Below, one piece after another: positions 56,851-64,000 of a stretch of DNA of 64,000 nt. Every line of letters starts with the position of its first letter. Position 1 is the stretch's first letter. Both the position numbers and the translations under genes were made by a program. Location: assembly GCF_003970675.1 (NCBI RefSeq), contig NZ_CP034562.1:2046001-2110000 (forward strand), in the 5' to 3' direction. This stretch comes from Flammeovirga pectinis. Lineage in GTDB: Bacteria; Bacteroidota; Bacteroidia; Cytophagales; Flammeovirgaceae. The notes under the pieces are model-generated. The model did no database searches. It was given only the letters and a program-made list of their open reading frames with translations, and was not told the origin of the DNA.

Positions 56851-58740
56851 ATGAAAACTAAAACGCTATACTTTTTACTATTCATTTGTTTACCTCTTTA
56901 CACTTTTGCTCAAAAAGATAAGCTTAAAGCTGTCAATGAGGAAAAGCCAAAGAAATTTGTTCAGCAATACAATGAGTTTGACAAAACTAAACCAAGAGAA
57001 GTAAGACTTTCTATCCATTTAGATCTGATTACAAGAGAAATCTCAGTTTTACTTACAGATTACAGGTATTTTGATGAATATTTTAGTAATAAAAATGATG
57101 GTTTAGCAATTGATATTATTAATAAAAATCAATTTTCTTGTTCCCGTTTAAATAACGCCTATCCTATTAATGATGATAATTTTTATGGAGAAATACATAA
57201 AATTATCTACAAAGAAGAGATTCAAAATACTTATACAAGAAATAATATTGGTTACTTAAAAATTCCAATTGGACGTCTCCCTAGAAAATATACTATTGAT
57301 GATGTCGAAATCAATTTTTGGCTAATTAAGAAAAACTATTTAGTAGACTATCATACTACATATCATATAGATCAAAACTACCTTTCTCTTTTTAAAATTC
57401 CTTTAAAGGTTGATCATCCCAAAAATAAAAAAGGATACACTTCTGCTACATTATCAAAGAACCTAAAAAAAACTGTTTACTTTAAAAAAGGTGACGTTTT
57501 ATTCAATAAAGATGAACTTGATAGTTTACATAATGCACTTCAATTAACTAATCATAATATTACTAATATTCATATAAAAGCGTATTCATCAGTAGAAGGA
57601 AATCAAGAAAAAAACACTTCCCTTCAATATTTAAGAGCCGAAAATATTATTACTGAGTTAGCTCCTTACATGTCTAAAAACGTTACTGTAAGTATTGAAC
57701 AAGAAGAAAACTGGAGTGATTTTTTTGAAGATATTAAAGAAACAAAATATAGTGACTTCGTCAATTTATCTAGAGGTGAAATTAGAGATAAATTAAAAGA
57801 AAAAAATATTCTTGAAAATCTATCTCCTATTCTAGATAAGCACAGGAAAGTTGATATAAGTGTTTCTTTAAAATTAATAACCGAATTTAAAAATACATCT
57901 TCTTCTCAATTAGTAGAAATGTTTGGTCAATCTATTCAACATAATGATCTTGATAGAGCTTTATTTTTACAAAGCATCATCCAAGAAAGAGTAAAATACA
58001 CTTCCAATAAAGATGACATTCTAGAAAAGTTGATTGTTCCTAAAAAACCAGAGTACATTTCTATTCTTAATAATCAAATTGTTTATGATTTTGATGAGAA
58101 CGATAACCAATTATTTAGTGTGAGAAGCAGTATTGATGAAATGTTGACATTACTACCAAATAATTTTACACTCAAATTTAATCAAACGGTTATTCTAATC
58201 AAGTTATGGTTCTATACAGAAGAAGATCTAGAATCAGAAATAATAACTAACCTTAATTACCTGAAAAAAAATGGGGTAAATAAAGTAGATCTTGATAAGA
58301 TTCAATTTAATTACCTCATCGTAAAAACTATTAAAGCCCAAAAAGAGCTTAACTACATCGAAAAAAATGATTGCATAAAAAAAATCACAAGGTTATTTAA
58401 AAGCTACAATATAACTGAAGATGAGTTAATAAGACTTTCAAAGTTTTACATTAATTATTCTAATAAGCAATATGCTATTGACTTAATAAGTTCAGCCGCA
58501 GTCAATAATTCTGCATCTGAAGAACTATTATTTTATTATTTAAACCTCACAATAATAAACCCTGATTACTTCAAAAAGGATAGTTATAAAGAGATTATAT
58601 ATAAAGCAATAAGTAAAAATAGGTTACGTTTTTGTGGTTTTTTTAATTCAATGAATGACGGGGGTATTACATTTCAATTATTAGGGCATCCATATCTCAA
58701 AAAAATATATTGTGAAGAATGTAATCAAATTGAAAATTAA
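56851..58740 (+). CDS. Exported OmpA-domain-like protein of unknown function
   Basis: 629 residues. Signal peptide (1-21, ending FAQ), then a domain of about 185 residues rich in strands that I do not recognise. A diverged OmpA-like domain (about 209-340) contains VYFKKGDVLFNKDELDSL and the peptidoglycan-binding-like N-x-x-L-x-x-x-RA signature (Asn255, Leu258, Arg262, Ala263). The remaining 290 residues are helical, TPR-like. The combination may anchor a helical scaffold to the cell wall. Stands alone between a terminator and a transglutaminase gene. Function not known. Confidence 0.75.
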   Translation: MKTKTLYFLLFICLPLYTFAQKDKLKAVNEEKPKKFVQQYNEFDKTKPREVRLSIHLDLITREISVLLTDYRYFDEYFSNKNDGLAIDIINKNQFSCSRLNNAYPINDDNFYGEIHKIIYKEEIQNTYTRNNIGYLKIPIGRLPRKYTIDDVEINFWLIKKNYLVDYHTTYHIDQNYLSLFKIPLKVDHPKNKKGYTSATLSKNLKKTVYFKKGDVLFNKDELDSLHNALQLTNHNITNIHIKAYSSVEGNQEKNTSLQYLRAENIITELAPYMSKNVTVSIEQEENWSDFFEDIKETKYSDFVNLSRGEIRDKLKEKNILENLSPILDKHRKVDISVSLKLITEFKNTSSSQLVEMFGQSIQHNDLDRALFLQSIIQERVKYTSNKDDILEKLIVPKKPEYISILNNQIVYDFDENDNQLFSVRSSIDEMLTLLPNNFTLKFNQTVILIKLWFYTEEDLESEIITNLNYLKKNGVNKVDLDKIQFNYLIVKTIKAQKELNYIEKNDCIKKITRLFKSYNITEDELIRLSKFYINYSNKQYAIDLISSAAVNNSASEELLFYYLNLTIINPDYFKKDSYKEIIYKAISKNRLRFCGFFNSMNDGGITFQLLGHPYLKKIYCEECNQIEN

Positions 58741-58876
58741 CGCCCATTTATGTCGGCTTTATACTACCGCTTGACCATAAACACTTATTAATAAGTAATA
58801 ACACGCAAATACATGCAGTATTTTACTTTCTTGATTAAATTGTGATTCAATAAATGAACCTACTAATCAACAAAGT

Positions 58877-60070
58877 ATGAAACGAATTATTCTATCATTA
58901 TTAAGCCTTCTACTATTATTTGGATGTTCAGAAAAATATGATGGCATTAATAGTGAATATCATATTCTATTAGACCAAGCACTTGTTAAAGCTGGTACTA
59001 ATAAAACAGAAATTACTAAAGCACTTGAAACTACTCCATTAGATCATAAAAACGGAATGGCTTTTCTAGTAGCTTATATGCCTAAAAGAGACTTACAAAC
59101 TTTATCTGCTAAATACTTAACTGAAAATGTTGAGCTAGCATACAAAGCAAAAAAAGAATTCCCTTGGGGTAAAACAATACCAGATTCTATTTTTTACAAT
59201 GATGTTCTTCCTTATGCTTTAATGAATGAACGACGTGATGATTGGAGACAGGATTTTTATAATCGTTTTGCTCCAATAGTAAAAAACTGTACCTCTGTTG
59301 AAGAAGCAATTAAGATCTTAAATGATACTATTATTGATGTTGTTGCTGTAAAATACTCTACCGAAAGGGAAAAACCAGATCAATCTCCATACGAATCTAT
59401 TGATCAAGGTTTAGCATCTTGCTCTGGTTTATCGGTATTATTAGCAGATGCTTTTAGAGCTGTTGGTATTCCATCTAGATTAGCTGGCACACCAAAATGG
59501 ACTTTAAAAGAAGGTAATCATAACTGGAATGAAGTTTATGTAAACGGGCAATGGAAATTTACGGAATACTACCCTTCGGGATTAGATAAAGGATGGTTTT
59601 TACCGGACGCTGGAGCTGCTGATGAAACAAAACCAGAAAATTGGATTTATGCATCTTCATGGAAACCTGCTGAATATGCCTTCCCTTTAGTATGGGATTT
59701 TGATATTAAATATGTACATGCTCATAATGTTACAGATAGATATTTGGGACTTTGGAACGATGAACAAAAAAAGTTAGCCGCACTTGATGGTAAAATTCCT
59801 GTTCGTGTCAAAATGTTTAAAAATAAGCAATGTACACTAATTGGAGACAACAGAGTCGCGTCTCAAGTAACATTATCTATAAAAAATAAAGTGATAGATA
59901 ATGGCACTACAGCTGGTCCTACAAAAGATATGAATGATATTTTACAATTTTATTTAGAAAAAGGAAAGAAATATACTATTACTTATCAAGCTGAAAATGG
60001 CTTACCAGTTTCTAAAGATATTATTGCTGAGGATACTCCTATTGACCTAACTTTGTTTAAGTCAATCTAA
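58877..60070 (+). CDS. Transglutaminase-like lipoprotein
   Basis: 397 residues. Lipoprotein signal with LFGC (Cys17). The core holds the transglutaminase-like triad region: Cys182 in ASCSGLSVLLADAFRAVGIPSRL and His215 in NHNWNEVYVNGQWKFTE. The usual third residue Asp (often VDPT) is replaced by Glu230 in TEYYPSG. The C-terminal 130 residues form a beta-rich tail (IPVRVKMFKNKQC onward) of unknown role. Likely an outer-membrane or periplasmic cysteine peptidase or crosslinker. Ends before a strong hairpin. Confidence 0.85.
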   Translation: MKRIILSLLSLLLLFGCSEKYDGINSEYHILLDQALVKAGTNKTEITKALETTPLDHKNGMAFLVAYMPKRDLQTLSAKYLTENVELAYKAKKEFPWGKTIPDSIFYNDVLPYALMNERRDDWRQDFYNRFAPIVKNCTSVEEAIKILNDTIIDVVAVKYSTEREKPDQSPYESIDQGLASCSGLSVLLADAFRAVGIPSRLAGTPKWTLKEGNHNWNEVYVNGQWKFTEYYPSGLDKGWFLPDAGAADETKPENWIYASSWKPAEYAFPLVWDFDIKYVHAHNVTDRYLGLWNDEQKKLAALDGKIPVRVKMFKNKQCTLIGDNRVASQVTLSIKNKVIDNGTTAGPTKDMNDILQFYLEKGKKYTITYQAENGLPVSKDIIAEDTPIDLTLFKSI

Positions 60071-60088
60071 AGAATTACAACTTCTTCT

Positions 60089-60122
60089 AAGGGATAGCAG
60101 AAATGTTATCCCTTTTTTTTAT
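60089..60122 (+). terminator. Terminator after the transglutaminase-like gene
   Basis: An 11-bp stem with one G-T pair (60089-60099 with 60104-60114), loop GAAA, followed by eight T. Confidence 0.9.
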
Positions 60123-60143
60123 TTTTGACGAAATTTAATTCAC

Positions 60144-60659
60144 ATGGAAAGTAAAAAAATAGCAAGTAAATCAGATGTTGAAAAAACATTTGGACATCGA
60201 CTTCGAGTAAGAGTTTGTGGACTTTTAATAGAAAATGATTCAGTTCTAATAGCTAAACATTTATCTATCGGTAAGAGAGGTGTTTTTTATGCTCCTCCCG
60301 GTGGTGGCTTAGAATATGGAGAATCTGTTGAAGATGCTTTAAAAAGAGAATTCTTAGAAGAAACAGGACTCGAAATTACTATCAAAGAATTTATGTTTAC
60401 ACACGAGTTTTTTGACCTTCCGCTCCATGGTATAGAATTATTTTTTTTAGTAGAAAGAAAAAGCGGAAAATTAATTACAGGAGTTGATCCAGAAATGGAA
60501 AATGGCAAACAAACCATTGATAATATGTCATTTATTGATTTTAATACATTGCAGGAACTGCATGTAGAAGAAAAACACCATTTATTCAGACATTGTAATT
60601 CGTTAAATGATCTTATCAAAATGAAAGGTTTTTATTCCAATTTAAAAGAAAATTCGTAA
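60144..60659 (+). CDS. NUDIX hydrolase
   Basis: 171 residues. Complete Nudix box GGLEYGESVEDALKREFLEE-TGL, with the catalytic Glu pair preserved. It hydrolyses a nucleoside diphosphate derivative, but the substrate cannot be read from the sequence. The gene is followed after 57 bp by pyrR and might be in its transcription unit, which would fit a nucleotide-pool role. Confidence 0.9.
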   Translation: MESKKIASKSDVEKTFGHRLRVRVCGLLIENDSVLIAKHLSIGKRGVFYAPPGGGLEYGESVEDALKREFLEETGLEITIKEFMFTHEFFDLPLHGIELFFLVERKSGKLITGVDPEMENGKQTIDNMSFIDFNTLQELHVEEKHHLFRHCNSLNDLIKMKGFYSNLKENS

Positions 60660-60716
60660 ACTTGTATATTGGAATAAAGAGGGTAATGTAACCCTTATTA
60701 AATTCTATATTATATA

Positions 60717-61256
60717 ATGGCAAAAGTAAGTATTTTACATAGTCAATTACTTGACATTACAATTAGTAGGTTAAGTCAACAATTGATAGAAAATCATGGT
60801 GACTTCTCTAATACTGTCATAATTGGTCTTCAGCAAGGAGGAATTATTCTTTCTGATAGAATTAGACAACGTATTTTTGAACTGTCTAATACTACTGTAC
60901 CTGTGGGTCAGTTGGATATTACATTTCATAGAGACGACTTTAGAAGAGGAGATAATATTCTTACTCCAAGTAAAACAGACATTCCTTTCTTAATAGAAGA
61001 TATGAATGTAATTTTAATTGATGATGTTGTCTTTACTGGAAGATCAATCCGTTCTGCTTTAGATGCCATGATGGCTTTTGGTCGTCCATCGAAAGTTGAA
61101 TTACTTTGTTTAGTAGATAGAAAATATAGTCGAGATTTACCAATTGAACCAACGTATGTCGGTAAAGTTGTAAATTCAATTCAGTCGCAATATATTACTG
61201 CTGAGTGGAAAGAAGAGGGTCACGATGAGGACACTCTTTGGCTTATTAATAAATAA
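60717..61256 (+). CDS. pyrR: Bifunctional pyrimidine regulator PyrR / uracil phosphoribosyltransferase
   Basis: 179 residues. Type-I PRTase fold with the PRPP loop VILIDDVVFTGRSIRS at 98-112, and the second diagnostic stretch TFHRDDF at 69-75. It converts uracil and PRPP to UMP and, in Firmicutes, binds pyr mRNA to control attenuation. A terminator-like hairpin lies immediately downstream, before pyrB, an arrangement that could be attenuation. Confidence 0.93.
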   Translation: MAKVSILHSQLLDITISRLSQQLIENHGDFSNTVIIGLQQGGIILSDRIRQRIFELSNTTVPVGQLDITFHRDDFRRGDNILTPSKTDIPFLIEDMNVILIDDVVFTGRSIRSALDAMMAFGRPSKVELLCLVDRKYSRDLPIEPTYVGKVVNSIQSQYITAEWKEEGHDEDTLWLINK

Positions 61257-61263
61257 TTATTTT

Positions 61264-61287
61264 AACGGCTTTATTGCCGTTTTTTTA
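61264..61287 (+). terminator. Hairpin with T-run between pyrR and pyrB (possible attenuator)
   Basis: AACGGC (61264-61269) pairs with GCCGTT (61276-61281), followed by seven T. It lies 7 bp after pyrR and 30 bp before the pyrB ATG. It could end the pyrR transcript or act as an attenuator. Confidence 0.72.
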
Positions 61288-61316
61288 TACAAAAATTCCT
61301 GATCGAATAATACATA

Positions 61317-62234
61317 ATGTTAAGTACAAAGCACCTTCTAGGGATTAAAGATCTTACAAAAGAAGACCTTGAACTCATCTTTCAAACTGCAGATCAGTTT
61401 AAAGAAGTAATTAATCGTCCTATTAAAAAAGTACCTTCCTTACGTGATATTACTATTGCCAATGTATTTTTTGAAAACTCAACAAGAACTAAACTATCTT
61501 TTGAGCTTGCAGAAAAACGATTATCGGCAGATGTAATTAACTTTTCATCTAGTGGAAGTTCTGTAAAAAAGGGAGAAACCTTATTAGATACCGTAAATAA
61601 CATTTTATCAATGAAAGTTGATATGATTGTTATGCGTCACTCTAGTCCGGGGGCCCCTCATTTCTTAGCAAAACATATTGATGCTACAATATTAAATGCT
61701 GGAGATGGCACACACGAACATCCAACACAAGCAATTTTAGATACTTACTCTATCCGTGAAAAACTTGGTTCAGTAGAAGGAAAAAAAGTAGTTATTGTAG
61801 GAGACATTTTACATTCCAGAGTAGCTCTTTCTAATATTTTTGCCTTACAAAAACTAGGTGCTGAAGTAATGGTTTGTGGACCTCATACATTAATACCAAA
61901 GTACATCAGAGACCTTGGAGTTATTGTTGAACACGACCTCAAAAAAGCATTACAATGGTGTGATGTGGCTAACATGTTACGTATCCAAATGGAACGTCAA
62001 CTGGTTAAAAACTTCCCTTCAATTAGAGAATATTCTCAAAATTTCGGTTTAAATAAAGAAATTATAGAATCACTCGATAAAGAAATTGTAGTTATGCACC
62101 CTGGTCCTATAAACCGTGGAGTAGAAATTACTTCTGACGTTGCCGATGCAGAAAATGCCATCATCCTTGATCAGGTGGAAAATGGTGTTGCTACTAGAAT
62201 GGCAGCTTTATATTTGTTGGCTGGAAAATCATAA
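61317..62234 (+). CDS. pyrB: Aspartate carbamoyltransferase catalytic subunit
   Basis: 305 residues. Joins carbamoyl phosphate and aspartate in UMP synthesis. The carbamoyl-phosphate loop FFENSTRTKLSFE has STRT at 55-58; the HPTQAILD and the C-terminal HPGPINRGVEI motifs are intact. No regulatory subunit gene (pyrI) follows. Confidence 0.96.
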   Translation: MLSTKHLLGIKDLTKEDLELIFQTADQFKEVINRPIKKVPSLRDITIANVFFENSTRTKLSFELAEKRLSADVINFSSSGSSVKKGETLLDTVNNILSMKVDMIVMRHSSPGAPHFLAKHIDATILNAGDGTHEHPTQAILDTYSIREKLGSVEGKKVVIVGDILHSRVALSNIFALQKLGAEVMVCGPHTLIPKYIRDLGVIVEHDLKKALQWCDVANMLRIQMERQLVKNFPSIREYSQNFGLNKEIIESLDKEIVVMHPGPINRGVEITSDVADAENAIILDQVENGVATRMAALYLLAGKS

Positions 62235-62647
62235 GACTAAAAGGGTAATTGCAGCTTTTGTAATTACCTTCACTTTACCATCATTCACTGTCTTCTTACA
62301 CATATTCAGATAACTTTCGCCAATAATAGTAATAATTCACTTATTGGTGATGTATTTTTGAATATTAGTAGACAACGTTTTAAATATTATTATTGACTAT
62401 AGTACTATTTAAAATGGAAGAAAAATTACAAACAACGAATTTCAGAAAAACAACTTCAGAATACTCTTTACTTAGTAATTGATTTATTAGAATTCATTCT
62501 TTAAATGAAAGATTTATTTTTATATCAATTACCTATTTTACTATCACAGTTGCTAAAAGACTAGTTTTTTACTAGTCAAATTATCATTTAAAATAAACAA
62601 ATCCTATCGCTAAACTGATGACTCTGTTTATTTAGAAACTAATTAAT
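62235..62647. other. 413-bp intergenic region with inverted repeats and a possible promoter
   Basis: Begins with a weak hairpin (62244-62253 with 62259-62268, no T-run) that may end pyrB. Next come two overlapping inverted repeats (62320-62350) and a TAnnTTTG box at 62353-62360. A 22-codon frame lies at 62414-62482, too short to trust. The last 160 bp, up to the LytTR gene, show no structure I can name. Confidence 0.5.
62320..62360 (+). promoter_or_regulatory. Putative operator and -7 box upstream of the LytTR gene
   Basis: CCAATAA (62320-62326) inverts as TTATTGG (62341-62347), and TCAC-N6-GTGA occupies 62337-62350. The -7-like box TATTTTTG follows at 62353-62360. A dimeric regulator could bind here. 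Confidence 0.3.
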
Positions 62648-63370
62648 ATGAAAAATACCTCATCGTCTATTACATGTGTCATAATAGACCCTGATAAGCT
62701 ATTACAAGAAGTTTTAATAAGTTATATAGATCAGATACCTTATTTAAAACTTGTTGCCGTTTTTAATTCGCCACTGGTTGCAGATCAATTTTTAGAAAAT
62801 AACAATGCTGAATTACTCTTTGTCAGTACAGATTTTGATCAAATTAATGGAATTGAATGGGTAAGATCATTAGAAAATTCTACACAGGTAGTTTTCTTAT
62901 CTAATACTAAAGAAAAAGCTGTAGATACTTATGAACTTGATGCATTAGATTATCTTTTAAAACCAACTTCGTTCGAAAGGTTTTATAAGACGGCTATTAA
63001 AGCTAGAGTTAAAATTAAAGCTAATCAAATTCAAGAATCAATAACTGTTGAGAAATGTATTTTTGTAAGGTCAGAAAATCGAATTAATAAAATACACATT
63101 TCTGATATCCAATTTATTGAATCACAGAATAATTACATAAATATTGTTACTGAAGAAAGACAATACATAACATTAATGAAGCTAAAAGATATCCATCTAA
63201 GGTTACCTAGTGAAATGTTTATCCGTATTCAAAAATCATTTATTATTAATATTAACTATGTAAAAGCAATAGAAGGCAATTCTGTTGTTATTAATGATAA
63301 CCTTTTTACAATTAGTAGAAACCTTAAAAAAGAAGTGATCAATTCTTTCACTCAAGGTCAGCTAATATAA
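62648..63370 (+). CDS. LytTR-domain response regulator with a receiver lacking the phospho-acceptor Asp
   Basis: 240 residues. The N-terminal receiver (about 8-125) keeps the acidic pair Asp14/Asp16 and the conserved Lys in YLLKP, but the position of the phosphorylated Asp is Ser60 (ELLFVSTDFDQ, usually LxFLDxxMP). The C-terminal LytTR DNA-binding domain (about 135-235) is normal, with FIESQNNYINIVT and FIRIQKSFIININYV. It is therefore likely regulated without phosphorylation. There is no sensor kinase gene beside it; a small lipoprotein gene follows 78 bp later. Confidence 0.88.
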   Translation: MKNTSSSITCVIIDPDKLLQEVLISYIDQIPYLKLVAVFNSPLVADQFLENNNAELLFVSTDFDQINGIEWVRSLENSTQVVFLSNTKEKAVDTYELDALDYLLKPTSFERFYKTAIKARVKIKANQIQESITVEKCIFVRSENRINKIHISDIQFIESQNNYINIVTEERQYITLMKLKDIHLRLPSEMFIRIQKSFIININYVKAIEGNSVVINDNLFTISRNLKKEVINSFTQGQLI

Positions 63371-63448
63371 TTACCCCCTACTTACTAGTATCATCTTTTG
63401 TGTTGGTCAAATGACTAACGCTTTACGCTAACATACAAATTAAAAACA

Positions 63449-63877
63449 ATGAACTATTTTATTTCAATTTTACTATTATTGGGTTTATTATCATGCTCAA
63501 CCCAAGATGAAACAATCTCTCCTTCTCAAATTTCGACCATTTCTAACTTTGTAAATCCTCAAAACCAAGAAGATGGAGATCAAAACAAAACTGCTGATGT
63601 GAAATTTGGACCTTCATCTGAAGATTGTAGTTATTCCAATGAGTTTATCGAAGTTGCTATTTTAAATAAAGATAAAATCTTTATTTCTTCAATCCATGCT
63701 ACTTTAAGTCCTTCAGGAAAGGGAATGATTACAATTACACAAATTGATAATGAGAATGTCTATTTTTTAAATTTCAAAGAAAATAGCAAAATCATTTCTA
63801 CGGCAAGAATAGAGCTGAATTTTGATAAAAACAACACCGTAGATAACACTGTATCTTATAATAATTGTATCGATTAA
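63449..63877 (+). CDS. Small lipoprotein of unknown function
   Basis: 142 residues. Lipobox LLSC with Cys16; mature N-terminus CSTQDETIS. The remainder, with two Cys (in EDCSY and near the C-terminal NNCID), could form one disulfide. The beta-rich middle (IEVAILNKDKIFISSIHATLS) is unrecognised. It lies just after the LytTR regulator on the same strand and could be its target. Confidence 0.7.
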   Translation: MNYFISILLLLGLLSCSTQDETISPSQISTISNFVNPQNQEDGDQNKTADVKFGPSSEDCSYSNEFIEVAILNKDKIFISSIHATLSPSGKGMITITQIDNENVYFLNFKENSKIISTARIELNFDKNNTVDNTVSYNNCID

Positions 63878-63941
63878 ACATACATTATACCATTGGAAGT
63901 AGACATTTTACCAAGTATAATTCATATTAACATAGTGTTTA

Positions 63942-64000
63942 ATGAGTTTTGAATATATGTCAACCATTAAATCGTTAAAGATGAAAACTGCTATTCTTAA
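63942..64000 (+). CDS. Possible start of a further gene, cut by the right edge
   Basis: An in-frame set of ATGs at 63942, 63957 and 63981 opens a frame with no stop before the window ends; the last gives MKTAIL, a plausible N-terminus. Too short to judge. Confidence 0.25.
   Translation, partial: MSFEYMSTIKSLKMKTAIL

Noticed and set aside
60673-60700. Imperfect inverted repeat before pyrR
   Set aside because: Several mismatches and no T-run; not convincing as terminator or PyrR target.
62414-62482. 22-codon open frame in the leader of the LytTR gene
   Set aside because: No ribosome binding site, no similarity I can name and ordinary for AT-rich DNA; could only be believed with translation data.
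1-64000. Search by eye for tRNA, rRNA, CRISPR arrays, insertion sequences and phage genes
   Set aside because: No T-loop-like sequences, spaced direct repeats, transposase or integrase reading frames were seen. A covariance-model scan would be needed to exclude small RNAs.

Overview
The window is AT-rich DNA from a member of the Bacteroidota, most like a marine Cytophagales bacterium of the Flammeovirga type. The genus is an inference. The phylum is supported by a GldG gliding-motility homologue, two TonB-dependent receptors of the carboxypeptidase-regulatory-domain type, a Bacteroidota CusA neighbour with HVC/CC/PP motifs, exported proteins ending their signal peptides in AQ/SQ, weak ribosome binding sites, and several TAnnTTTG promoter -7 boxes. 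I saw no tRNA, rRNA, CRISPR array, insertion sequence or phage. It reads as core chromosome with small accessory patches.

Layout. 1-5505 (minus): a metal-efflux RND pump (CusA, cut by the left edge) with its small Cys-rich partner, then a lipoprotein. 5637-9816: mtaB divergent from an M61 peptidase and a DnaQ-like exonuclease. 10065-13749: a protein resembling a dead nuclease, a secreted NUC1 nuclease and a PAS kinase-like protein with a degenerate ATPase domain, followed by a DASS carboxylate transporter (13779-15332). 15373-17720: a DUF985 cupin, an unknown protein, and a Crp/Fnr regulator with a rhodanese. 17845-30081: two TonB-dependent receptors flank an SF1 helicase, an exported caspase-Sel1 protein, a DMT exporter, a GNAT acetyltransferase and a divergent pair of exported LPP20-like and DUF4384 proteins. 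30326-39686: a BaiN-type flavoprotein and a divergent surface-polysaccharide block (YfhO-like protein and GT4 on minus; flippase, GT61, glycosyltransferase and methyltransferase-like protein on plus).

39688-48449: gldG, cca, hemE, a nuclease-like domain fused to four membrane helices, an exported thioredoxin-fold protein, and a two-gene outer-membrane barrel operon. 48594-56744: an exported Sel1 protein, a secreted serpin, lysA, a GreA-like protein and leuS. 56851-63877: an OmpA-like protein, a transglutaminase-like lipoprotein, a NUDIX hydrolase, pyrR-pyrB with a terminator hairpin between them, a LytTR regulator lacking the phospho-acceptor Asp, and a small lipoprotein. Another gene probably begins at the right edge.

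The biosynthetic and translation genes (mtaB, cca, hemE, lysA, leuS, pyrR/pyrB) are ordinary. The interesting content is envelope and exported proteins of unclear job and signalling or nuclease proteins whose catalytic residues are altered or whose domain pairing is unusual. No single stretch stands out as an unmistakable new system. The strongest leads are the restriction-type nuclease domain fused to a membrane module (44321-45352), the exported caspase-Sel1 protein (22598-24124) with the nearby LPP20/DUF4384 pair, and the signalling proteins with dead catalytic sites (12001-13749, 62648-63370).
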